Assembly: GCA_021157485.1 (NCBI GenBank) | Contig: JAGGWO010000025.1 | Coordinates: 1-6,661 of the forward strand | Length of the DNA: 6,661 bases | Reading direction: 5' to 3' | DNA from: Sulfurimonas sp. | Lineage (GTDB): Bacteria; Campylobacterota; Campylobacteria; Campylobacterales; Sulfurimonadaceae | In this document: positions 1 to 5,678 of the stretch, piece by piece | Numbering within the stretch: position 1 is the stretch's first letter | Layout of the letters: every line of letters begins with the position of its first letter | Notes under the pieces: generated by a model | Told to the model about the DNA's origin: nothing | Seen by the model: only the letters and a program-made list of their open reading frames with translations | Database searches by the model: none | Position numbers and translations under genes: made by a program

Positions 1-549
1 GTTATTGATGATGAGTTAGCTAAGAAATTACTACCAGGTCAAGATGATGCTAACTTAGAAGAGCTACAAAAACAAGTTTTAGCTCAGATTGAAAGTGAAG
101 AGTTAGGAAAACTTTATAATGATGATTTAAAGCCTAAGCTTTTAGAAAAAATTGTAAATAAAGTTAAATTTGACTTACCAGAATTTGTTGTAGAACAAGA
201 GATTGATATGGCTCTGAATAAAGCCGCTGGAACTATGAGCGAAGATGAGATTAAAGAGCTTCGTGAAAACGCAGACAAATTAAATGAACTTCGTGAAACT
301 TTTCGTGATGAAGCACAGCAGAGTGTAAGAGCTACATTTATCATCGATGCTTTAGCACAAGAAAAAGGTGTAAAAGTAGAAGAGAATGAAGTTATGCAGA
401 CAATCTACTATGAAGCAATGCAGATGGGTCAAGATCCTCAAAAAGCATATGAGCAGTATAAAGAAGCTGGATATATTCCTGCAATTCAAATGTCAATGGT
501 AGAAGATAAGGTTTTATCTACTCTTCTTAATACTAAAATAGAAGCATAA
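1..549 (+). CDS. tig: Trigger factor, C-terminal part (5' end outside window)
   Basis: Trigger factor is the ATP-independent, ribosome-bound chaperone and peptidyl-prolyl isomerase that meets nascent chains at the exit tunnel. The frame is open from base 1 and stops with TAA at 547-549, giving 182 residues; the family is usually about 430-445 long, so the ribosome-binding and isomerase domains lie upstream. What remains is the charged, almost wholly helical C-terminal chaperone region. It includes a stretch reading [11 protein letters not shown] (window residues 59-69), which resembles the 'LP..li..EI' segment at the start of the arm helices in E. coli trigger factor. The ATG at 208 is internal and not a real start, since the family similarity continues upstream. 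clpP begins 2 bp after the stop, as expected for a conserved tig-clpP operon. The identification rests on this similarity plus context; the fragment lacks the more diagnostic N-terminal motif. Confidence 0.9.
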   Translation, partial: VIDDELAKKLLPGQDDANLEELQKQVLAQIESEELGKLYNDDLKPKLLEKIVNKVKFDLPEFVVEQEIDMALNKAAGTMSEDEIKELRENADKLNELRETFRDEAQQSVRATFIIDALAQEKGVKVEENEVMQTIYYEAMQMGQDPQKAYEQYKEAGYIPAIQMSMVEDKVLSTLLNTKIEA

Positions 550-551
550 TT

Positions 552-1142
552 ATGAGCTATATTCCTTATGTAGTAGAAAAAACAGGACGCGGTGAGCGTT
601 CTTACGATATCTATTCACGTCTTTTAAAAGATAGAATTGTAATGCTAAGTGGAGAGGTTAACGATCAAGTAGCTTCTACGATAGTTGCACAATTTCTTTT
701 TCTTGAAGCTGAAGATCCTGAAAAAGATATCTATTTCTATATCAACTCTCCTGGTGGAGTTGTAACAGCAGGAATGGCTATTTTTGATACAATGAACTAT
801 ATTCGTCCAAATGTTGCAACTATCTGTATAGGTCAAGCGGCATCTATGGGTGCGTTTTTACTTAGTTCTGGTGAGAAAGGAAAGCGTTATTCTCTTCCTC
901 ATGCGCGTATCATGATTCACCAACCTTTAGGTGGTGCACAAGGTCAGGCAACTGATATCGCTATTCAAGCGGAGGAGATTCTTCGTATGAAAAAAGAGCT
1001 CAACACAATTATTGCAAAGAACACTGGGCAGAGTGTTAAAACTGTTGAGAAGGACACCGATCGTGATAACTTTATGAGTGCAGCAGAGGCTCTAAAGTAT
1101 GGAATGATTGATGAGGTTTTAATCAAAAACGATAAAGAGTAA
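552..1142 (+). CDS. clpP: ATP-dependent Clp protease proteolytic subunit ClpP
   Basis: ClpP is the cytoplasmic serine peptidase that forms a double heptameric barrel and degrades proteins unfolded by ClpX or ClpA. The 196-residue product is full length. The catalytic triad is complete and at the classical positions: Ser98 in [11 protein letters not shown], His123 in MIHQPLGG, and Asp172 in DTDRDNF. The oxyanion-hole and substrate-binding SPGG is at residues 66-69. The N-terminus ([20 protein letters not shown]) lines up with mature E. coli ClpP, so there is no long propeptide, and this supports the ATG at 552. No convincing Shine-Dalgarno sequence precedes that ATG. It lies 2 bp after the tig stop, so translation probably depends on coupling to tig. 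Expression as part of the tig operon is inferred from spacing. Confidence 0.98.
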   Translation: MSYIPYVVEKTGRGERSYDIYSRLLKDRIVMLSGEVNDQVASTIVAQFLFLEAEDPEKDIYFYINSPGGVVTAGMAIFDTMNYIRPNVATICIGQAASMGAFLLSSGEKGKRYSLPHARIMIHQPLGGAQGQATDIAIQAEEILRMKKELNTIIAKNTGQSVKTVEKDTDRDNFMSAAEALKYGMIDEVLIKNDKE

Positions 1143-1153
1143 AGGGAGATAGG

Positions 1154-2230
1154 ATGGCAGGAACGTTAAGAAGTAGAAGTCGTAGAAATCTTGATGCACC
1201 AAATGGTGATAATGTAGCAATGCCATCTGTCAATGGACTGGAAATGGATAGTCCCTCTAGTGATATTGAAAACTACTCTAAAGAGGTTCTCGCCGCCTTA
1301 ATTGCAGATAATCTTCCTCCAACTCCCAATAATTTTTCACTCTATTTTGATAGGCTTTTAGAAGATAAGAGTGAAAATCTTCGTAAACAAATTCTTGCAC
1401 TTCTTGAGCTTGAAGAGGCAAATAGTGATGAAAATACGATTGCTTTAGAGCAGAGTCTAAAAAAAGGCTTTGTCTCTATGAAGAGCATGTTGAGTGCTAC
1501 TGCAAGTCTATATAAAAATATGTCTTTGATGACTAAGATTTTAGAAAAAAGAAAAAAAGAGTTAGAATCACAACCGAAATCTGAAGAAGCGATGAGTATA
1601 ATTCACGCTTTAGAGGGTGATGTGACTAAGTTAAACTCTATAGTAAAAGCTCAAAGCTCTCAGATGAAAGATATCTATGATGATACCGCTAAGATAGTTA
1701 AAAATGTAGAGAATGAGACTATTTTTGATAATCAATTTGGAATCTATAATAAACGATATCTTTTAACAAAAATAGAGCAAGAAACAGGCTTAATAAAAGA
1801 GTTTGGACATAAGAGTTCTCTTATCATGATAGAGCTCTCACGTGAGCTTAAGAAGAGTGTTAAAAATGAGAAGGCTATACTTCTTATGACAAGAACTATT
1901 GCAAGACTTCTTCTTAAAACATCAAGACGAAGTGATATCGTAGCGCACTACGGAAATGGTGTTTTCTCAATGCTACTACAACATACAGATATAGAGAGTG
2001 CAAAAAAAGCGAGTGAGAGACTTTGCGATTTAGTTTCAAACTCTAACTTCTTTTTAGCAGACCGTGAGATTCAGCTTAAGATATCTATAGGGGTTACTAA
2101 CCTTGACTCTATGCACTCAGTAGAAGAGATAGTAGTAAGCGCGATGGATGGTATAGAAAAAGCCTATGAGAAGAAAAATATAGACTTCGCAGTATCACTT
2201 AGAACAGATAAAGATTTAGAAGTAGACTAG
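1154..2230 (+). CDS. Degenerate GGDEF-domain protein, probably not an active diguanylate cyclase
   Basis: This 358-residue protein has a basic, low-complexity start (residues 1-35) and a helical region with LPPTPNNFSLYFDRLL at 54-69, a style seen N-terminal to many proteobacterial GGDEF domains. Charged, probably coiled-coil helices follow (about 90-190), then a GGDEF-like fold (about 191-347). The fold is recognisable from DNQFGIYNKRYL (192-203), SDIVAHYGNGVF (260-271) and KISIGV (309-314). The GGDEF signature itself reads GNGVF (267-271). The two metal-binding Asp of the upstream 'DxDxFK' strand appear as Glu227 and Ser229, and the ND..GH substrate-binding segment is not recognisable. Cyclase activity is therefore unlikely. 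RRSD at 258-261 sits where the c-di-GMP inhibitory-site RxxD normally lies, so a receptor or scaffold role is possible (inference). No transmembrane segment or sensor domain is evident. A good AGGGAG site (1143-1148) precedes the ATG. The gene lies 11 bp after clpP and 6 bp before def, so it is probably co-transcribed. Confidence 0.85.
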   Translation: MAGTLRSRSRRNLDAPNGDNVAMPSVNGLEMDSPSSDIENYSKEVLAALIADNLPPTPNNFSLYFDRLLEDKSENLRKQILALLELEEANSDENTIALEQSLKKGFVSMKSMLSATASLYKNMSLMTKILEKRKKELESQPKSEEAMSIIHALEGDVTKLNSIVKAQSSQMKDIYDDTAKIVKNVENETIFDNQFGIYNKRYLLTKIEQETGLIKEFGHKSSLIMIELSRELKKSVKNEKAILLMTRTIARLLLKTSRRSDIVAHYGNGVFSMLLQHTDIESAKKASERLCDLVSNSNFFLADREIQLKISIGVTNLDSMHSVEEIVVSAMDGIEKAYEKKNIDFAVSLRTDKDLEVD

Positions 2231-2236
2231 AAATAT

Positions 2237-2752
2237 ATGAAATTAACCATAGTAGAATATCCAGATAAAAAACTGCGTGAGAAATCAAAGGAAGTAATCT
2301 CTTTTGATGAAAATCTCCATAAACTTTTAGACTCAATGTATCATGTTATGATGAATACTAATGGAATTGGCTTAGCTGCAATACAAGTTGCTTACCCTAT
2401 TTGTGCTCTGATTTTAAATATTCCTGATGAAAATGAGGAACAGCCTAGAGAGAACTTACTAGAGATTATAAATCCAGTTATAACACATAAAGATGGTGAG
2501 AGTGTTTACCAAGAGGGCTGTTTGAGTGTTCCTCATTTCTATGAAGATATAAAAAGATTCGAGACTGTTACTATAAACTACCAAGATAGAGATGCAAATA
2601 CGAAAACTATTGAAGCAGATGGTCTTTTAGCTATTGCCATTCAGCATGAGATGGATCACTTAGAGGGTATTTTATTTATAGATAAACTATCATACTCTAG
2701 ACGTAAAAAGTTTGAAAAAGAGTATAAAAGAATGCAAAAAGAGAAAAAATGA
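2237..2752 (+). CDS. def: Peptide deformylase
   Basis: This cytoplasmic metalloenzyme removes the formyl group from the initiator methionine of nascent chains. The 171-residue product carries all three family motifs: GIGLAAIQ at 43-50, EGCLS at 93-97 and QHEMDHLEG at 136-144. The expected metal ligands are Cys95, His137 and His141, with Glu138 as the catalytic base. Length and motif spacing are normal, so the enzyme should be active. The Lys- and Arg-rich C-terminal helix (about 154-171) resembles the E. coli C-terminal helix that contacts the ribosome; that parallel is an inference from composition. The ATG at 2237 is 6 bp after the preceding stop and has no clear Shine-Dalgarno sequence, which suggests coupled translation. 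Its TGA overlaps the next gene's ATG (ATGA at 2749-2752). Confidence 0.97.
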   Translation: MKLTIVEYPDKKLREKSKEVISFDENLHKLLDSMYHVMMNTNGIGLAAIQVAYPICALILNIPDENEEQPRENLLEIINPVITHKDGESVYQEGCLSVPHFYEDIKRFETVTINYQDRDANTKTIEADGLLAIAIQHEMDHLEGILFIDKLSYSRRKKFEKEYKRMQKEKK

Positions 2753-3006
2753 GAAGATCTTCAAAGAAAAAAATCGATATAACCCCTAAAAATGAAGTTA
2801 AACAGATGTTTAGAAGCTGGTTTAAGAAAAGAAATGAAGTTGGTCAGATTATGACAAAGCAAGATGTTGTCAACACTGTTTTAAAAAATCTCACAAAAGA
2901 ACAAGATAAATTTTTATCAGATGCTATGGATGAAATGGTTTTTGAAGGTCTCATTGAAGTTCAAGAAGACGGCGTTACCATCGTTTTAAAAAGAAAAGTA
3001 AAATAA
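2749..3006 (+). CDS. Small basic protein of unknown function, possible winged-helix fold
   Basis: I do not recognise this 85-residue protein. It is lysine-rich, with a strongly basic start (MRRSSKKK). Two or three predicted helices follow: about 14-29, about 36-48 around TKQDVVNTVLKNL, and about 50-66. The end alternates like a beta-hairpin (GLIEVQEDGVTIVLKRK, residues 67-83). Helices followed by a hairpin with basic residues is the layout of a small winged-helix nucleic-acid-binding domain, but this is a visual impression and not a family match. The gene shares ATGA with the end of def, so it is almost certainly co-translated with it and is the last gene of the tig operon. The overlap and the absence of in-frame stops make it likely to be a real gene. 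A role near the ribosome or in RNA binding would suit the context but is speculation. Confidence 0.75.
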   Translation: MRRSSKKKIDITPKNEVKQMFRSWFKKRNEVGQIMTKQDVVNTVLKNLTKEQDKFLSDAMDEMVFEGLIEVQEDGVTIVLKRKVK

Positions 3007-3014
3007 GTATTGCG

Positions 3015-3028
3015 TTTTGCCATATAAT
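3015..3028 (+). promoter_or_regulatory. Candidate sigma70-type promoter for comM
   Basis: A perfect TATAAT at 3023-3028 is preceded by TTTTG at 3015-3019, which fits the extended -10 style of Campylobacterota, where a T-rich stretch plus G replaces the -35 box. It lies in the 79-bp gap between the tig operon and comM. The predicted start near 3035 leaves a leader of about 50 nt. A weaker alternative -10 (GATAAT at 3050-3055) is closer to the gene. No terminator for the upstream operon was found, so read-through into comM is also possible. Confidence 0.5.
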
Positions 3029-3060
3029 TTAAGAGTTCTGTTTTAAGAAGATAATATATA

Positions 3061-3082
3061 ACTAACTTAACGTGAGGTTAGT
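3061..3082 (+). promoter_or_regulatory. Hairpin enclosing the comM ribosome binding site
   Basis: ACTAAC (3061-3066) and GTTAGT (3077-3082) are exact reverse complements around a 10-nt loop. The Shine-Dalgarno sequence GTGAGG (3072-3077) lies in that loop, with its last G in the stem, 8 nt before the ATG at 3086. A 6-bp AT-rich stem is weak, so it may only modulate translation, or it may be chance. The Shine-Dalgarno itself is convincing and fixes the comM start. Confidence 0.4.
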
Positions 3083-3085
3083 AAT

Positions 3086-4594
3086 ATGAAAAGTGTAAAC
3101 TGCGCAACTTATGAGGGTCTAGATGCCAAAGTCGTTCATGTAGAATCGACTCTTACAAAAGGGCTTCCATCTTTTTCCATCGTTGGCATGGCTAGTACTG
3201 CTATCTCTGAGGCTAGAGAGCGCGTCAAATCAGCACTACTAAGTAATGAGTTCTCATTTCCCCCAAAACGTATTACTATAAATCTTGCACCTAGTGATGT
3301 GAAAAAAGAGGGTTCGCAGTTTGACCTTAGTATTGCACTCTTAATCGCACTAGACTACTTAGAGGATGATTTGAGCGAGTGGTTTGTCTTTGGTGAGCTT
3401 GGTCTTGATGGAGCGGTAAAGGAAAATATTCAACTCTATCCTCTCATGCTATCACTAGCGAACCAAAAACTTGTAAGCAAGGTTATTGTTCCTCATGCTA
3501 GTCTATCTAAACTCTCAAAAATTCCAAATATAGAATTTTATGGGGTTAAAACACTTCAAGAAGCTATCGATTTACTGAAAAACCAAACTACTATTTCCCC
3601 AAGTATAAATGCTGGAGAGATTGATTATCCTTTCTATGAGATAAATAGTGAGAAATATTATTATATAAAAGAGTATGAGGATGATTTTGTAGATGTAAAG
3701 GGGCAAGAAATTGCTAAACGCAGTGCTATAATCGCAGCGGCAGGATTTCATAATATCATTTTTGAAGGCTCTCCCGGTTGTGGGAAAAGTATGATTGCTA
3801 AGCGATTGAGATATATTTTACCGCCACTGAAAAATGATGAGATATTAGATATTGCTAAACTTGAAGCCTTGGACTTTAAAGAGCCTGCGTTTAGGCCAAG
3901 TAGAAGTTTTCGCTCACCTCACCACTCATCAACTCTGGCTAGTGTATTTGGTGGGGGTTCTCATAAGGCACAGATTGGGGAAGTTGGATTATCTCACCGT
4001 GGAATTTTATTTTTTGATGAGTTGCCACACTTCTCTAAAGGAGTTCTTGAAGCTTTAAGAGAGCCAATGGAAGATGGCAAGATACGAATATCTCGCGTAA
4101 ATTCTAAGGTCGAGTATCCTGCAGAATTTTTATTTGTTGGTGCAATGAATCCATGTCCTTGTGGGAATCTTTTAGATGAGTCCAGAGAGTGTAGATGCAG
4201 TGAACTTGAAATTCAAAGATATAAAAATAGACTATCAGACCCATTTTTAGATAGAGTAGATATAAATATAACTATGCAAAATGTGAATGTAGATGACTGT
4301 TCTAGTTACTCCTCAAAAGAGATGCATAAGATGGTAGTCCAAGCACATATATTTTCTAAAGAGAGAGGACAGGATAATTTTAATGCAAAACTAAATGATA
4401 AGGAGATTGAAAAGTTTTGTATTTTAGAGACGCAAGCAAAAGCCGTTTTAGATATGGCTATAAATAGATTTTCACTCTCCTTTAGAAGTATTAAAAAGGT
4501 TCAAAAAGTTGGGAGAACTATTGCTGATTTAGACTCTAGTGAATTAATTCAAAAAAAACATATATTAGAAGCTTTAAGTTACAGGAGAAGATAG
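3086..4594 (+). CDS. comM: ComM / YifB-family AAA+ ATPase (Mg-chelatase-like), natural transformation protein
   Basis: ComM is a cytoplasmic hexameric ATPase that promotes branch migration during integration of transforming DNA, shown in Vibrio cholerae. Database entries often call it 'Mg chelatase-related', which is misleading. The 502-residue protein is full length for the family. Residues 1-165 form the N-terminal Lon-protease-like fold (ChlI domain, with SIVGMAS at 31-37 and APSDVKKEGSQFDL at 68-81). The AAA+ core has Walker A GSPGCGKS (228-235), the SPHHSSTLASVFGGGS segment (277-292), Walker B ILFFDEL (307-313), and NPCPCG plus CRC (355-360, 369-371), a cysteine cluster that may bind zinc. 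DPFLDRVD (385-392) is the family-typical segment with conserved Arg390. The C-terminal Mg-chelatase helical domain (about 410-500) is also present. All expected motifs are intact. The neighbourhood after def matches the H. pylori order as I recall it. Confidence 0.95.
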   Translation: MKSVNCATYEGLDAKVVHVESTLTKGLPSFSIVGMASTAISEARERVKSALLSNEFSFPPKRITINLAPSDVKKEGSQFDLSIALLIALDYLEDDLSEWFVFGELGLDGAVKENIQLYPLMLSLANQKLVSKVIVPHASLSKLSKIPNIEFYGVKTLQEAIDLLKNQTTISPSINAGEIDYPFYEINSEKYYYIKEYEDDFVDVKGQEIAKRSAIIAAAGFHNIIFEGSPGCGKSMIAKRLRYILPPLKNDEILDIAKLEALDFKEPAFRPSRSFRSPHHSSTLASVFGGGSHKAQIGEVGLSHRGILFFDELPHFSKGVLEALREPMEDGKIRISRVNSKVEYPAEFLFVGAMNPCPCGNLLDESRECRCSELEIQRYKNRLSDPFLDRVDINITMQNVNVDDCSSYSSKEMHKMVVQAHIFSKERGQDNFNAKLNDKEIEKFCILETQAKAVLDMAINRFSLSFRSIKKVQKVGRTIADLDSSELIQKKHILEALSYRRR

Positions 4595-4605
4595 AGTATT
4601 CTTAA

Positions 4606-4622
4606 TTTTTTTTTGTTATAAT
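4606..4622 (+). promoter_or_regulatory. Strong sigma70-type promoter for the hemerythrin-like gene
   Basis: Nine consecutive T (4606-4614), then G, T and a perfect TATAAT (4617-4622), match the Campylobacter/Helicobacter extended -10 pattern closely. The predicted transcription start near 4629 leaves a short leader of about 15 nt. The Shine-Dalgarno AGGGGA (4631-4636) lies 7 nt before the ATG at 4644. The T-run starts 12 bases after the comM stop and might also help end comM transcription. Only a very weak hairpin (AGAA at 4586-4589 with TTCT) precedes it, so that second role is doubtful. Confidence 0.7.
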
Positions 4623-4643
4623 AGCTGCAAAGGGGATTTCGGA

Positions 4644-5078
4644 ATGTTTTTTTCATTTTTTTCATCTAAAAACCAGAAACTAGTAAAGCAGTGGAGTAAA
4701 GAGCATAAGCAGATTGTAAAGATTGCCACAAATATTATTACGGCCTACTCTAATAATAAACTCACAACTGCAAAAAAAGAGCTTAAAGAACTTAGAATGG
4801 TTACGCTCAATCACCTAATGACAGAAGATGTCGAGTTTTCTAGAATGGAAAAAGATACTAAGAATCTTGATAAAGATACTGTAAGGTTTATAACAGAATT
4901 TAAACATAGCTTTTATGATACAAAATCAGTTTTAAGACACTTTTTAAAAAATTATGCTCACGATGATACTATTTTGGACGATAAGTTTTTCGAAGCATTT
5001 AATGGACTTGTAGCTGTATTGGCTAAGAGAATAGAATTTGAAGAGAATAATTTATACAGCAAGCTAGATACTAAGTAG
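4644..5078 (+). CDS. Hemerythrin-like (HHE) four-helix protein with an altered ligand set
   Basis: This 144-residue, almost wholly helical protein has the spacing of a hemerythrin/HHE domain, a non-heme diiron four-helix bundle that binds O2 or senses oxygen or nitric oxide. The proposed ligands by helix are His21 (KEHKQIV), His57 and Glu61 (LNHLMTEDVEF), His88 (EFKHSF) and Glu133 or Glu134 (RIEFEENNLY). The family's usual fourth-helix pattern is HxxxE. Here the His position is Arg129, so the iron site may be incomplete, mononuclear or lost. The start MFFSFFSSK is short and hydrophobic but lacks the length of a membrane segment, so the protein is probably cytoplasmic. The gene has its own promoter and a good AGGGGA site, and is followed by a superoxide reductase gene, which suits oxygen handling. 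A four-helix protein unrelated to hemerythrin remains possible. Confidence 0.65.
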   Translation: MFFSFFSSKNQKLVKQWSKEHKQIVKIATNIITAYSNNKLTTAKKELKELRMVTLNHLMTEDVEFSRMEKDTKNLDKDTVRFITEFKHSFYDTKSVLRHFLKNYAHDDTILDDKFFEAFNGLVAVLAKRIEFEENNLYSKLDTK

Positions 5079-5079
5079 A

Positions 5080-5108
5080 AAACTAATATTTTTACTACTG
5101 ATTAGTTT
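5080..5108 (+). repeat. Inverted repeat after the hemerythrin-like gene (terminator or operator)
   Basis: AAACTAAT (5080-5087) and ATTAGTTT (5101-5108) are exact reverse complements with a 13-nt loop, starting just after the stop codon. The stem is AT-rich and no T-run follows, so it is a poor classical terminator. Its right arm ends 14 bases before the -10 box of the next gene, where a regulator could also bind. The function is undecided. Confidence 0.4.
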
Positions 5109-5128
5109 AAGCAAATATTTCATATAAT
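5105..5128 (+). promoter_or_regulatory. Candidate promoter for the superoxide reductase gene
   Basis: TATAAT at 5123-5128 is preceded by GTTTAAGC (5105-5112) and a T-rich spacer, as in Campylobacterota sigma70 promoters. The expected start near 5135 leaves a leader of about 22 nt. A second TATAAT at 5138-5143 is only 14 nt before the ATG, so a transcript from it would begin inside the Shine-Dalgarno AAAGGA (5146-5151); the upstream box is therefore the better choice. ATAAT (5124-5128) and ATTAT (5136-5140) form a short dyad over the promoter, vaguely like a Fur or PerR site. Confidence 0.5.
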
Positions 5129-5157
5129 TATCTTTATTATAATTTAAAGGAATATGT

Positions 5158-5586
5158 ATGAACAGAAGAGAAGCGATTAAAGTAGCAGGTTTAGTAGCAG
5201 TTGTAGCAGCAGTAGGTGCTGAAGCTAAAATGGCTACAGAGCATATGAACCGTATAGAGATGAAACCTAAAAATCCAGCAAAGATGGAAAAAGGTGAACT
5301 AAAGCACTCTCCGCTTATTACTCTTAAAGAAAAAGATGCAAAAGGTTATACTTTAGTTGAAATTTCAATAGGACAAGGTGGGATTATTCACCCTAGTACA
5401 CAAGATCACTGGATTGATTTTATTGAACTTTATTCTGATGGTAAACTTGTTGGTAAAAGTACACTAGAGCCAGAGATTTCACGTGGTGCTACAGCATTCG
5501 CTTTAAAATTAGATGGTGTGAAAGAACTTAAAGCTAAATCTGGTTGTAATTTACACGGTATTTGGACTTCAACTTTAGCAGTGTAG
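5158..5586 (+). CDS. Superoxide reductase (desulfoferrodoxin/neelaredoxin family) with Tat signal
   Basis: Superoxide reductase reduces superoxide to hydrogen peroxide at an [Fe(His)4Cys] centre without releasing O2. All five ligands are visible: His50 (LKHSP), His78 and His84 (HPSTQDHWIDFIELYSDG, 78-95), and Cys130 and His133 (CNLHGIW, 130-136). There is no N-terminal rubredoxin-like iron domain, so it is a one-iron (class II, neelaredoxin-like) enzyme. The lysine before the first His is kept (Lys49). The usual neighbouring Glu is one place further away (Glu47-Leu48-Lys49, against the common Glu-Lys-His). Residues 1-23 look like a twin-arginine signal: NRREAIK, a hydrophobic stretch GLVAVVAAVG, then AEA before residue 24. 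Export folded to the periplasm is therefore likely, whereas the best-known enzymes are cytoplasmic. The 142-residue length fits signal plus domain. AAAGGA at 5146-5151 supports the ATG at 5158. The physiological electron donor cannot be told from the sequence. Confidence 0.9.
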   Translation: MNRREAIKVAGLVAVVAAVGAEAKMATEHMNRIEMKPKNPAKMEKGELKHSPLITLKEKDAKGYTLVEISIGQGGIIHPSTQDHWIDFIELYSDGKLVGKSTLEPEISRGATAFALKLDGVKELKAKSGCNLHGIWTSTLAV

Positions 5587-5605
5587 TCTTTAAAGGTGCA
5601 ATAAA

Positions 5606-5622
5606 TTGGCTCAATGAGCCAA
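5606..5622. repeat. Perfect inverted repeat in the convergent intergenic space
   Basis: TTGGCTCA (5606-5613) and TGAGCCAA (5615-5622) are exact reverse complements separated by one base, giving a practical stem of about 6 bp with a small loop. TAAAG (5591-5595) and CTTTA (5625-5629) could extend the structure outward. It starts 20 bases after the superoxide reductase stop codon and may terminate that transcript. No T-run follows directly, so this is uncertain. Confidence 0.45.
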
Positions 5623-5634
5623 AGCTTTAGTGGT

Positions 5635-5653
5635 CTTAGCGGCCCAAGCGAAG
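5635..5653. repeat. GC-rich imperfect stem-loop in the convergent intergenic space
   Basis: CTTAGC (5635-5640) pairs with GCGAAG (5648-5653) with one mismatch, around the loop GGCCCAA. It is the middle of three structures between the convergent genes and lies in a stretch (5606-5654) that is about half G+C, against AT-rich surroundings. The function is unknown. Confidence 0.3.
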
Positions 5654-5676
5654 CAAAAAGAATTCATTTCTTTTTG
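5654..5676. terminator. Candidate bidirectional terminator between the convergent genes
   Basis: CAAAAAGAA (5654-5662) and TTCTTTTTG (5668-5676) are exact reverse complements with a 5-nt loop, giving a T-rich arm on whichever strand is read. It lies 2 bases beyond the metH stop and 67 bases after the superoxide reductase stop. The stem is nearly all A-T. It may work with the GC-rich stem-loop just before it on the plus strand instead of alone. Confidence 0.45.
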
Positions 5677-5678
5677 TG

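Noticed and set aside
114..344. Open frame on the minus strand opposite tig
   Set aside because: Serine-rich, low-complexity translation lying antisense to a conserved gene, with no ribosome binding site; a shadow of tig.
645..836. Open frame on the minus strand opposite clpP
   Set aside because: Antisense to a highly conserved coding region, no recognisable motif, and compositionally a shadow.
1154..2230. Active diguanylate cyclase
   Set aside because: The catalytic GGDEF is GNGVF and both metal-binding Asp are replaced, so only the fold is claimed.
3852..4058. Open frame nested within comM on the same strand
   Set aside because: It overlaps the AAA+ core, which is intact in the main frame; no start signal and no family resemblance.
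3086..4594. Magnesium chelatase subunit for chlorophyll synthesis, or a sigma-54 activator
   Set aside because: The N-terminal Lon-like domain, the cysteine cluster and the overall length are those of ComM/YifB; those labels are legacy names.
5154..5156. Alternative ATG for the superoxide reductase gene
   Set aside because: It is out of frame with the conserved protein and only 2 nt from the Shine-Dalgarno; the ATG at 5158 gives the Tat signal.
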